The notes under the pieces are model-generated. The model was not told the DNA's origin and made no database searches. It saw only the letters and a program-made list of their open reading frames with translations. A stretch of DNA of 64,000 nt from Wenyingzhuangia heitensis (lineage in GTDB: Bacteria; Bacteroidota; Bacteroidia; Flavobacteriales; Flavobacteriaceae): NCBI RefSeq assembly GCF_011762155.1, contig NZ_JAASQL010000001.1, forward strand, positions 372,001 to 436,000, written 5' to 3'. The stretch's first letter is position 1. Each line of letters begins with the position of its first letter. The position numbers were made by a program, and so were the translations under genes. Below, in pieces: positions 1 through 7,970 of the stretch.

Positions 1-15
1 TAATAATTTTTTCAT
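1..15 (-). CDS. 5' end of a gene leaving the window on the minus strand
   Basis: On the minus strand an ATG at position 15 opens the residues MKKLL before the window ends. This looks like the start of a signal peptide or a lysine-rich cytoplasmic N-terminus. A promoter-like TATTTTTG box at 32-39 lies 16 nt upstream of the ATG, which supports it as a real start. Only five codons are visible, so no function can be given. Confidence 0.45.
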
Positions 16-31
16 AGTTTATTTTTTTAGA

Positions 32-39
32 CAAAAATA
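32..39 (-). promoter_or_regulatory. -7 promoter box for the partial gene at the left edge
   Basis: On the minus strand this reads TATTTTTG, a full match to the Bacteroidota -7 consensus TAnnTTTG. A TTTG that could be the -33 element lies at 54-57, a somewhat short spacing of 14 nt. The box lies between the trpS stop and the ATG at 15. Confidence 0.5.
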
Positions 40-78
40 ATTATAATTTACTGACAAATGTTATTTAAAGATTAATTT

Positions 79-1047
79 TTAATAACCTAGTTTGGTTCTA
101 ACTCTATTTAAAGTCTCGTTGGCTATTTTGTTTGCTTTTTCTGCTCCTATAGCTAAGGCTTTGTCAATTTCTTCAAGGTTTTCTATGTAGTAATTATATT
201 TGGCTCTTTGTTCTTTAAACTCTTCAATTAGCAATTCATAAAAAGCTTGTTTAGCATGTCCGTAACCATAATTACCTCCTTCGTAATTGGCTCTCATTGC
301 TGCAATTTGTTCATCAGAAGCAATAATTTTATACAAGGCAAATAAGTTACAAGTATCTGGGTTTTTAGGCTCTTCTAGCGGAGTACTATCCGTCTCAATT
401 TTCATGACTTGCTTTCTCAATTTTTTATCATCTTGAAAAAGGTTTATAATGTTTCCTTGAGATTTACTCATTTTTCCACCGTTAGTTCCGGGTACATACT
501 TTGTTCCTTCTTGAATTTTGGCATCTGGTAACACAAAAGTTTCTCCCATTTGATGGTTAAATCTACTGGCTACATCACGAGTTATTTCTAAATGTTGTAA
601 TTGATCTTTTCCTACGGGTACTACTTCGGCATCGTATAATAAAATATCGGCAGCCATTAACATTGGGTAGTCAAATAAACCAGCGTTAACATCTTCTAAT
701 CTGTCTGCTTTGTCTTTAAAAGAATGTGCAAGCGTTAATCTTTGATAGGGAAAAAAACAGTTTAAATACCAAGTAAGTTCAGTAGTTTGTGGTACAGAGC
801 TTTGACGGTAAAAAACAGTTTTGTTTATGTCTAAACCAAATGCCAACCAAGCAGCCGCAGTACTATATGTGTTTTCTTTTAATGTTTTTCCGTCTTTTAT
901 TTGGGTTAATGAATGCATGTCTGCTATAAACAAAAAGGATTCATTTACAGGATTATTTGCCATTTCTATAGCTGGTATAATTGCTCCTAATAAGTTTCCT
1001 AAATGTGGAGTTCCTGTACTTTGTACACCTGTTAAAATTCTTGCCAT
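79..1047 (-). CDS. trpS: tryptophan--tRNA ligase
   Basis: Cytoplasmic class I aminoacyl-tRNA synthetase that charges tRNA(Trp) with tryptophan using ATP. The HIGH-type signature appears as TGTPHLGN at residues 11-18 and the KMSKS loop is intact at residues 192-196 (GGKMSKSQGN). The length of 322 residues is normal for bacterial TrpS. I placed the start at the ATG ending at 1047 (MARILTGVQ), not at the ATG at 1089. The family begins at that point, and a promoter box (1073-1080) lies inside the longer frame. The gene is monocistronic as far as visible, and the next minus-strand gene has its own promoter. Confidence 0.97.
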   Translation of the reverse strand: MARILTGVQSTGTPHLGNLLGAIIPAIEMANNPVNESFLFIADMHSLTQIKDGKTLKENTYSTAAAWLAFGLDINKTVFYRQSSVPQTTELTWYLNCFFPYQRLTLAHSFKDKADRLEDVNAGLFDYPMLMAADILLYDAEVVPVGKDQLQHLEITRDVASRFNHQMGETFVLPDAKIQEGTKYVPGTNGGKMSKSQGNIINLFQDDKKLRKQVMKIETDSTPLEEPKNPDTCNLFALYKIIASDEQIAAMRANYEGGNYGYGHAKQAFYELLIEEFKEQRAKYNYYIENLEEIDKALAIGAEKANKIANETLNRVRTKLGY

Positions 1048-1072
1048 ATTCTTAAAAAAATAATGTTTTGCA

Positions 1073-1080
1073 CAAAAGTA
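1073..1080 (-). promoter_or_regulatory. trpS -7 promoter box
   Basis: TACTTTTG on the minus strand, a full TAnnTTTG match, ends 25 nt before the trpS ATG. No clear -33 TTG is visible at the expected distance. The box lies within the upstream extension of the open frame and so rules out the longer start. Confidence 0.55.
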
Positions 1081-1191
1081 CACTTTCATTAAAAATAAGC
1101 GATGATACGCTGTAGTTTATTTAGTAAATACAGAATATAACAGTAGTTAATTGGTCTGTTTTTTTGTAAATTATAGAGTAAAATATAAATA

Positions 1192-1836
1192 ATGGACTTT
1201 AAAGTGAAATATTACGAAGAAGTTGAGGAAAAATGGAATGTATGGTCCCATGCAATTGGTTTTTTTTTAAGTCTTTTTGTATTTCCTTTTTTAATGTATA
1301 AGGCCATTGTGTCTAAAGACACCAACACAATTATAAGTTATGCTGTTTACGGAATTAGTATGATGTTGTTATATGCAGCATCTACTTTATACCATAGTGC
1401 GGTGAACAGAAAAATACGTTACTATTTAAATATTTTAGATCATTCAGCTATTTATGTATTAATAGCAGGGTCTTATGCACCAATTTGTTTAATAGTGTTA
1501 AACGGAAAGTTAGGTTGGCTTGTGTTTGGTGTTTCTTGGACAGTAGCTATATTGGGGGTTGTTTATAAAATCTACTTTATTGGTAAATATAAGTTACTGT
1601 CGGTCTTATCTTATTTAATAATGGGATGGTTGATTCTTTTTTTTCTAAAACCCTTAATGCAAAATTTACCTCTTTGGGGACAAAGGTGGCTGCTATTTGG
1701 TGGGATTTTTTATTCTGTTGGTGCCTTTTTTTTTGCGTCGAATAAAATAAAATACAACCATGCAATTTTTCATATACTAGTTCTGTTAGGGAGCCTGTGT
1801 CACTTTATTACCATTTACTATCACACAATAAAGTAA
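1192..1836 (+). CDS. hemolysin III / TrhA-like seven-helix membrane protein
   Basis: Integral membrane protein of the hemolysin III (PAQR-related) family, 214 residues. The N-terminus has the family's E-x-x-N-x-x-SH-x-x-G pattern (KWNVWSHAIG), followed by about seven hydrophobic helices. Conserved polar positions are seen at TLYHSA, LDHSAIY and CHF near the C-terminus, as expected for the family's presumed metal site. The name is historical: members are linked to membrane energetics or fluidity control more than to toxicity, and the exact role is unsettled. The gene ends 1 nt from the convergent CYTH gene, with no visible terminator between them. Confidence 0.9.
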   Translation: MDFKVKYYEEVEEKWNVWSHAIGFFLSLFVFPFLMYKAIVSKDTNTIISYAVYGISMMLLYAASTLYHSAVNRKIRYYLNILDHSAIYVLIAGSYAPICLIVLNGKLGWLVFGVSWTVAILGVVYKIYFIGKYKLLSVLSYLIMGWLILFFLKPLMQNLPLWGQRWLLFGGIFYSVGAFFFASNKIKYNHAIFHILVLLGSLCHFITIYYHTIK

Positions 1837-1837
1837 T

Positions 1838-2311
1838 TTACCAGTTTTTAAAGGGGTTTTTACTTAGTTGAGAGTTGTAGTATTTTACCTGACCTGTAAC
1901 CTCATCACCTAGCCAGCTTGGTTTTGTAAAAATTTCGTTTTCACTACTTAATTCAATTTCGGCAACAATTAATCCTTTGTTATCTCCATCAAAAACATCA
2001 ACTTCATACGTATGCTGATTGTTTTTTACTAAATATCTAGTTTTACGAATAACACCGGATTCACAAATTCCTAACAATTGAGTAGCTTCTGATACAGGTA
2101 TTTCTTTTTCCCATTCAAACCTGGTAGTTCCTGCTTGGTTAGATTCTCCTTTAATGGTTAAATATCCTTGCTCATTTTTTATTCTAACTCTAACAGCTCT
2201 TTGTTTGTGAGAATTTAAATACCCTTGTTCAATTCTGTTGTTATCAAAACTCTCTTTTATAAAGTCAAGATTGTTTACTAAAAATTTACGTTCTATTTCT
2301 TTGTAATTCAT
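1838..2311 (-). CDS. CYTH domain protein (triphosphate tunnel metalloenzyme)
   Basis: A single CYTH domain of 157 residues. The hallmark ExExK appears as E5-I-E7-R-K9 at the start of the first strand, followed by alternating charged strands (RAVRVRIKNEQGYLTIKG, RFEWEKEI, YEVDVFDG, VAEIELSSE). Such proteins hydrolyse inorganic or organic triphosphates inside a beta-barrel tunnel. Short stand-alone bacterial members are usually inorganic triphosphatases and are often misannotated as adenylate cyclase. The substrate cannot be decided from sequence. It shares a very short divergent promoter region with the acyltransferase gene at 2364. Confidence 0.9.
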   Translation of the reverse strand: MNYKEIERKFLVNNLDFIKESFDNNRIEQGYLNSHKQRAVRVRIKNEQGYLTIKGESNQAGTTRFEWEKEIPVSEATQLLGICESGVIRKTRYLVKNNQHTYEVDVFDGDNKGLIVAEIELSSENEIFTKPSWLGDEVTGQVKYYNSQLSKNPFKNW

Positions 2312-2344
2312 TGGTAATCTTTTATTACTGTTTAGGTATATTTG
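2311..2344 (+). promoter_or_regulatory. promoter of the acyltransferase-porZ-recO operon
   Basis: TTG at 2311-2313 (-33) and TATATTTG at 2337-2344 (-7) with 23 nt between them. The ATG of the first gene lies 19 nt downstream of the -7 box. The expected start point falls at or just before the opposing -7 box at 2350-2357. Confidence 0.6.
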
Positions 2345-2349
2345 TGTAT

Positions 2350-2357
2350 CAAAAATA
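2350..2357 (-). promoter_or_regulatory. -7 promoter box of the CYTH gene
   Basis: TATTTTTG on the minus strand, a full TAnnTTTG match, 38 nt upstream of the CYTH ATG. It faces the + strand box at 2337-2344 with 5 bp between them. No convincing -33 element is visible; it would lie inside the coding start of the neighbour. Confidence 0.5.
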
Positions 2358-2363
2358 CTATTA

Positions 2364-3764
2364 ATGCTTTTTAGCGATCCTATTTTTTTGTTTCTTTTTT
2401 TGCCTTTGGCAATACTGCTATTCTACTTAGTACCTAAAAAATTAAAAAATATTATTTTATTAATTTTTAGCTTGGCATTTTACGCTTGGGGTGAAAGAAA
2501 GATGGTTTTATTATTAATAGTATCTTCTTTTGTTGATTATATTTCAGGAATTTTAATAGATAAAAAACACAGAAAATTGGGCTTATATTTTTCTGTGTTT
2601 TTTAATTTAGGAATACTTATTTATTTTAAATATTCAAATTTCATCATTCAAAACCTGAATGAGATGTTAAGTTTTACGGGGGCTTCTGTAAGTTTAAAAC
2701 CAATGAATGTTTTAATGCCTTTAGGTATTAGTTTTTTTACTTTTCAAACGATGTCTTATACTATTGATGTTTACAGAGGAAAAGTAAAAGCATGTTATAG
2801 CTTTTTGGACTTTATTACCTATGTTACATTATTTCCTCAATTAGTTGCAGGCCCTATTGTTCGATATGAAGAGATTCAGGAACAATTAAAAAATAAAAAT
2901 GTATCAATTTCAAGGTTTTCTTACGGAATAGAAAGGTTTGTTAAGGGGCTTTTTAAAAAACTATTTATTGCAAATAATTTAGTTCTAGTAGCCAATATAG
3001 CATTTGAAACTCAAGAGGGTTATGGTACATTATTTAGTTGGATAGGTATTATTTGTTACACGTTATATGTTTATTATGATGTTTCTGGATATGCAGATAT
3101 GGCTATTGGTTTGGGGAAGATTTTTGGATTTGATTTTCCAGAAAACTTTAACTATCCCTACATAGCAAATTCTATAAGAGATTTTTGGAGAAGATGGCAT
3201 ATAACAATGTCTACATGGTTTAGAGATTATGTATACATATCTATGGGTGGAAATAGAAAAAGCAAAAATAGAGTATTATTTAATTTGTTAGTTGTTTTTG
3301 GTGTTACTGGACTTTGGCACGGAGCAGCTTGGAATTTTCTAATATGGGGACTTTGGCATGGAGTGTTTTTGTTATTAGAAAGGCAAGGGGTTTTAAACTT
3401 TGTACCTAAAAAAATTAGACATATTTATGTAATTTTAGTAGTAATTTTAGGGTTGGTAATATTTAGAGCCAATAATATTACTCATGCTATAAATTATATA
3501 GAACAAATGTTTGTTTATAAGCCATTAGAAGATTTTAATTTGATTCGTTTTTCGTTTAGATATGAGACGATAGTTGCTTTTATTTTTTCACTTTTATTTT
3601 CGTTTCCACTTTATAAAAAATTAAAAATTCTTATAAAGAAATTAATAAATAAACAGGAAATTATATCCGTACTTAGAATTGTTACAATAACAGTAATGTT
3701 GTTAGTTTGTTATACATATATAGCTATAGGAGCTTATAATCCATTTATTTACTTTAAATTTTAA
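2364..3764 (+). CDS. MBOAT family O-acyltransferase (AlgI/DltB-like)
   Basis: Multi-pass membrane O-acyltransferase of 466 residues. The MBOAT core is clear: LVAGPIVRYEEI, the DFWRRWHITMSTWFRDY segment, and the two catalytic-region histidines H319 (TGLWHGAAW) and H332 (GLWHGVF). By analogy with AlgI or PatA, it moves acetyl groups across the inner membrane to a periplasmic partner that acetylates a polysaccharide. The partner is the next gene, 2 nt downstream, which has the AlgJ/AlgX signature. The substrate is probably a surface glycan or LPS. No alginate synthesis genes are visible, so alginate is not implied. Confidence 0.9.
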   Translation: MLFSDPIFLFLFLPLAILLFYLVPKKLKNIILLIFSLAFYAWGERKMVLLLIVSSFVDYISGILIDKKHRKLGLYFSVFFNLGILIYFKYSNFIIQNLNEMLSFTGASVSLKPMNVLMPLGISFFTFQTMSYTIDVYRGKVKACYSFLDFITYVTLFPQLVAGPIVRYEEIQEQLKNKNVSISRFSYGIERFVKGLFKKLFIANNLVLVANIAFETQEGYGTLFSWIGIICYTLYVYYDVSGYADMAIGLGKIFGFDFPENFNYPYIANSIRDFWRRWHITMSTWFRDYVYISMGGNRKSKNRVLFNLLVVFGVTGLWHGAAWNFLIWGLWHGVFLLLERQGVLNFVPKKIRHIYVILVVILGLVIFRANNITHAINYIEQMFVYKPLEDFNLIRFSFRYETIVAFIFSLLFSFPLYKKLKILIKKLINKQEIISVLRIVTITVMLLVCYTYIAIGAYNPFIYFKF

Positions 3765-3766
3765 AA

Positions 3767-4873
3767 ATGAAAGGTAAAATTGTACTTATTTCTTGTTTTA
3801 TGTTAATGTTGCTAGCTCCAACAGTTCTTATGTTTACAAGTTTTGAAGATTCTTTTAAAAAAGATGAAAATAGAGAGTTAACATCATTCAATGTAAGTTC
3901 GTTACGAGATATAAAAAAAACTATAATAGACTTAAAGAATTTTTATAAAGATAATTACGGAACAAAATTCATATTGTATAACTTATATAAGAATAAAATA
4001 AGTGATCCTTTAAACGAAAGTCCTAGTAACAATAAAGTAATATATGGTAAAGAAAATTGGTTGTTTTTAGGAAATAATTATAATGATGCTTTTTCTGAAG
4101 CCAAAGGAGAGTTGGTTTTTAATAAAGAAGAAATTTATAAAATAAATAAAAATTTAAACATTATTAAAAGTTGGTGTACAACTAAAAATATACAATTGTA
4201 TATATGTGTCGTGCCAGGAAAACACACAATTTATAAAGAGTATTTACCTTATAAAATAAAGCAAAACAAAACAAAACTAGATCAATTTATAGAAATTTAT
4301 CCTGCTACAATAGATTTGAGAGCTAGTTTAAATAAGGCAAAAAAAAAGAATCAAATATATTTTAAAAAAGACACACATTGGAATCACATAGGGGCTTTTG
4401 AAGGGTACTTAAAAATGATGGAAATGATTAAGGTGAATAATAAAAACCTTAAAAGTTTAACAAATAGTGATATTTTATCAATAACTTATAATGGATCAAA
4501 AGTTGGAGACATTAGTGGTATTTTAAACGAAAATGAAAAAGAAATAAGACCAGAAGTTATCTTAAAAAATAATATAGGTAAAAAAGGAGTTAAAAAAATA
4601 AAAGTCCCTTATTATCATAGGTTAAGCAAAGACTCGTATGAAAAAAGGTATATAAATCCAAATGCACTTAATCAACAAAAAATACTTTTATTAAGAGATT
4701 CTTTTTCAAGTTCTTTAATACATTACTTTAGAGCAACTTTTAAAGAGGTTGTATTTGTATACAATCATTGTTTTGATGAAAAAATAATTTTAGACGAAGC
4801 ACCAGATATATTACTATACGAAATTGGAGAAAGGGTTTTGGATAGTTTTTTAACAATACAAGAAGATAAGTAA
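3767..4873 (+). CDS. AlgJ/AlgX-like SGNH acetyltransferase, periplasmic partner of the MBOAT protein
   Basis: 368 residues with an N-terminal membrane anchor or signal (residues 5-25) and a periplasmic SGNH-like domain. The family motif D202-T203-H204-W205 (KKDTHWNHIGA) and the nucleophile region R310-D311-S312 (LLRDSFSSS) are both present, giving a plausible Ser-Asp-His triad as in AlgJ/AlgX. It would take acetyl from the MBOAT transporter and place it on a periplasmic glycan. Its stop overlaps the start of porZ (TAATG at 4871-4875), so the two are probably translationally coupled. The middle of the protein is lysine-rich and more divergent. Confidence 0.85.
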   Translation: MKGKIVLISCFMLMLLAPTVLMFTSFEDSFKKDENRELTSFNVSSLRDIKKTIIDLKNFYKDNYGTKFILYNLYKNKISDPLNESPSNNKVIYGKENWLFLGNNYNDAFSEAKGELVFNKEEIYKINKNLNIIKSWCTTKNIQLYICVVPGKHTIYKEYLPYKIKQNKTKLDQFIEIYPATIDLRASLNKAKKKNQIYFKKDTHWNHIGAFEGYLKMMEMIKVNNKNLKSLTNSDILSITYNGSKVGDISGILNENEKEIRPEVILKNNIGKKGVKKIKVPYYHRLSKDSYEKRYINPNALNQQKILLLRDSFSSSLIHYFRATFKEVVFVYNHCFDEKIILDEAPDILLYEIGERVLDSFLTIQEDK

Positions 4874-7248
4874 TGAAGAAAGTAATAAGTATATTAATTT
4901 TATTTTGGAGTATAAATTTAATAGCACAAAAAGACTACTCTAGTCAATGGGAAGATTTATTTTCTTATAACGAAATTATAGATTTTGTAATTCAAACAGA
5001 TATTATATACGCTGTTACCGAAAACGCAATGTTTATTTACAATCTTAAAAACCAAGAAATTCAAAAAAAATCATCTATTAATGGTTTGTCAGGAGCTAAA
5101 ACTTCAACAGTGTTTTTTGACGAGAATTCAGAAAGTGTTTTTATTGGTTATGAAAATGGTTTGATTGATATATTGGATACAAACCAAGATGTATATCCTG
5201 TAACAGGAATTAATCAAAACATAATTTTAGTTAATAAAAAGGTTAACGGTTTTTATAATGATGGAGATAAAACATACGTTTATGGTAGCTTTGGAATTTT
5301 AGAGTTTGATATAGAAAATAAAGAATTTGGAGATTCGTATAAATTGTCTAATTCAGAATCTCCACTAGAGGTAAATGCTGTAAGTGTGTATAATGACAAT
5401 TTATACGCTGCCACTATTGACGGACTATATAGCATTAATGTATCAAAAACATCGCAAGTTAGCCCTAATAAGTTTTCAAATTGGACACAAATTAGTACAG
5501 GAAATATTACTGGTCTTTTAATGGTAGACACTGCTCTTTATTTTTATAAAGAAAATGTGGTTAGAAATATAAACTCCCCCAATGATAACAGTATAAGTTT
5601 TCCTGAAACAATTATTAATTTAGATAAAACAGATACTGTAAATCAAATAACAGTTAGTAGTTCTAAAAGAATTAAAATATATACTATAAATGATTTTAAT
5701 GCTTTAACGGAATTAGATTTCAGTCAATCCTTAAGTCATACGTTTACTGCGAGTAAAACTCTATATGATAAAAATAATTTTTACGTTGCAACAACAACTA
5801 ATGGTATTTTATCAACAAAAATATCAGATAATAATCTATATACCGAAATTCACCCTGAAGGACCTAGTAGGAATGATACTTTTTCTATAACAGCCAGAAA
5901 AGGAGATTTATGGATTTCCTACGGAAGCTATAACAATATCTATAACTTTGGAGGAAAAACAGTAGGAATATCGGGTTTTTATAACAATCAATGGTATTCC
6001 ATTCCTTATTCAGAGTTCAATGCTCGTGATATAATTAAAATAGAAGTAAACCCTTTTGATTCCTCAAAAATATACCTTGCATCTTATTTTAATGGTGTAA
6101 ATGTATTGTCATTTGATGAAAAGTCTAAACTATGGAAAACAACAGATAAATGGACAGATAAAACAACAGACAATGGACTTGCAGGTTCTGGTGCAACTTC
6201 AGAGCCTATTATACCTTATCTAATTATAGACAATAATGATAAACTATGGGTGCCTAACACTTACGCTAAAGAAAATAAAAACTTTAGCAGCTATAATTTT
6301 AAAAGTGAAACTTGGGAAGCTTTAATAGATTACTCTTCTTATGCAAATAGATTAGATGTTAGAATGAATAATATGTATGTGCATAACGACGGAAATATTT
6401 TTGCGGGTACGTCTGCCAACGGATTATATGTTTTTAAAGAAACATACGATCAAAATTTATCTATAGATAATTCTGATAATAAAATTACAGCTATTAATGA
6501 GCTAAGTGACAGTGGGAATTTACCATCAAAAATGGTTAGAGCAGTTGTTGTTGATAACAATGATAAGGTTTGGATAGGAACAGATATTGGTTTGCTTGTT
6601 TTTGACGATTATGAAAATTTATATAGTAAAACAAAAGGTGCAGCAAGTAAAATTATTATAGAAGAATCTGGGGTTCCTAGTGAATTGCTAGGAAACACAA
6701 AAATAAATGATATTATTATAGATAAAGCCGGTAGTAAATGGATTGCGACAGATGGAGCGGGTATTTTTAATGTATCATCTGATGGACAAACTACATTTAA
6801 TATTTTTAATATAACCAATTCTCCATTGTTATCAGACAATGTTATTGATTTAGAGTTGGATGAAGATACTGGTTCAATTTATATGGTAACAGATAAAGGA
6901 GTTTTAGTATATACTAATAACTCAGAACCTTTTGGAACTAGTATTACCTCTGTTATTGCTTATCCTAATCCTGCGATTAGAAACCAAGTTGGTCATGAAA
7001 AAATTACTATTGTAGCCAAAGACGGTAACGGAATTCCTGATGGAACCAATGTGAAAATTATGGATGTTTCCGGAAGGTTGGTTTTTGAAACAAATGTATC
7101 AGATAGCGGAGATTCTCAAGGAGGTAGAATAGTTTGGAATAAAAAAAATTTAAGAGGAAATTCCGTGGCCTCAGGTATTTATATTGTTTTATTATCTAAT
7201 GCTGATGGAACAGAAAATACAACCACAAAAATTGCCATCGTAAATTAA
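4873..7248 (+). CDS. porZ: PorZ-like type IX secretion beta-propeller protein with C-terminal sorting domain
   Basis: 791 residues with signal peptide MKKVISILILFWSINLIAQ. The mature N-terminus (WEDLFSYNEIIDF, then VYAVTENAMF-type strands) matches the PorZ pattern. Two propeller-like repeat regions follow, with recurring W-GT/S-G-G-L elements (KVWIGTDIGLLVFDD, KWIATDGAGIF). The last ~95 residues form a type A sorting domain (AYPNPAIRN, KIMDVSGRLVFE, GIYIVLLSN). In Porphyromonas, PorZ belongs to the cell-surface attachment complex with the sortase PorU and binds anionic LPS. It overlaps recO downstream by one base (TAATG). PorZ rather than a generic propeller protein is inferred from the N-terminus and the recO neighbour. 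Confidence 0.8.
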   Translation: MKKVISILILFWSINLIAQKDYSSQWEDLFSYNEIIDFVIQTDIIYAVTENAMFIYNLKNQEIQKKSSINGLSGAKTSTVFFDENSESVFIGYENGLIDILDTNQDVYPVTGINQNIILVNKKVNGFYNDGDKTYVYGSFGILEFDIENKEFGDSYKLSNSESPLEVNAVSVYNDNLYAATIDGLYSINVSKTSQVSPNKFSNWTQISTGNITGLLMVDTALYFYKENVVRNINSPNDNSISFPETIINLDKTDTVNQITVSSSKRIKIYTINDFNALTELDFSQSLSHTFTASKTLYDKNNFYVATTTNGILSTKISDNNLYTEIHPEGPSRNDTFSITARKGDLWISYGSYNNIYNFGGKTVGISGFYNNQWYSIPYSEFNARDIIKIEVNPFDSSKIYLASYFNGVNVLSFDEKSKLWKTTDKWTDKTTDNGLAGSGATSEPIIPYLIIDNNDKLWVPNTYAKENKNFSSYNFKSETWEALIDYSSYANRLDVRMNNMYVHNDGNIFAGTSANGLYVFKETYDQNLSIDNSDNKITAINELSDSGNLPSKMVRAVVVDNNDKVWIGTDIGLLVFDDYENLYSKTKGAASKIIIEESGVPSELLGNTKINDIIIDKAGSKWIATDGAGIFNVSSDGQTTFNIFNITNSPLLSDNVIDLELDEDTGSIYMVTDKGVLVYTNNSEPFGTSITSVIAYPNPAIRNQVGHEKITIVAKDGNGIPDGTNVKIMDVSGRLVFETNVSDSGDSQGGRIVWNKKNLRGNSVASGIYIVLLSNADGTENTTTKIAIVN

Positions 7249-7970
7249 TGCAAGTAGCCACAAAAGCAATTGTAATAAGCTCTGTAAAGTATGGGGACAC
7301 TAGTTTAATTGTAAAGTGTTATACGTATACAGAAGGAATTAAAACGTATTTGCTTCAAGGAATTTTAAGCAAAAAGAAAGCAAAAATAAATAAATCTCAG
7401 TTTTTTCCTTTATCCATATTACAAATTAATGCTTCTCATAACAACAAAGGAAGTTTAAATAGAATTAGCGAAGCCAAAATTTTACATCCTTTTAAAACGC
7501 TGCATGTCGACCTATTAAAACAGTCAATTGTTTTTTTTCTATCCGAATTTTTAACAACAGTATTAAAAGAAGAAGAAGGAGAAAATGATGTGTTGTTTGA
7601 TTTTTTAGAAAACGCAATCGTTTGGTTAGATTACCACGATCAAGTAGCCAATTTTCATTTAAAATTTATCATAGAATTAACAAAATCTCTTGGGTTTTAT
7701 CCAGATGAAACAAACAAAGAAAGTAGTTTGTTTTTTGATTTGTTAGAGGGTAAATACGTAAATCATCAAGGAGCAAACGTAATTCAAGGAGAGCAACTAG
7801 ATCTTTTTAACAAAGCATTAGGCATAAAATTTGATAGATTAAACAAGACGTTGTTTAATAAAAATCAAAGAACCATTATTTTAGATCTTTGGTTAAAATA
7901 TTACCAACTTCATATGGTCTCTTTTCGAAGACCAAAATCTTTAGATATCTTATCAAAAGTATTGGAATAA
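7248..7970 (+). CDS. recO: DNA repair protein RecO
   Basis: Recombination mediator of 240 residues that acts with RecF/RecR to load RecA on SSB-coated DNA. The N-terminal OB fold is recognisable (TKAIVISSVKYGDTSLIVKCYT, then GIKTYLLQGI), followed by the helical domain (LLKQSIVFFLSEFLTTVLKEEE) and a C-terminal segment ending KSLDILSKVLE. No zinc-binding cysteine cluster is seen, which is common for Bacteroidota RecO. Its stop codon overlaps the ATG of the TonB receptor (TAATG at 7968-7972), making it the fourth of five nearly seamless genes. Confidence 0.93.
   Translation: MQVATKAIVISSVKYGDTSLIVKCYTYTEGIKTYLLQGILSKKKAKINKSQFFPLSILQINASHNNKGSLNRISEAKILHPFKTLHVDLLKQSIVFFLSEFLTTVLKEEEGENDVLFDFLENAIVWLDYHDQVANFHLKFIIELTKSLGFYPDETNKESSLFFDLLEGKYVNHQGANVIQGEQLDLFNKALGIKFDRLNKTLFNKNQRTIILDLWLKYYQLHMVSFRRPKSLDILSKVLE

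Noticed and set aside
821-1063. An 80-residue open frame on the + strand opposite trpS
   Set aside because: It lies entirely antisense to the N-terminal coding part of trpS, including its HIGH motif. It has no promoter or family features.
1838-2311. Adenylate cyclase (class IV)
   Set aside because: ExExK alone marks the CYTH fold. Most short stand-alone bacterial members act on triphosphates, so cyclase activity is not supported.
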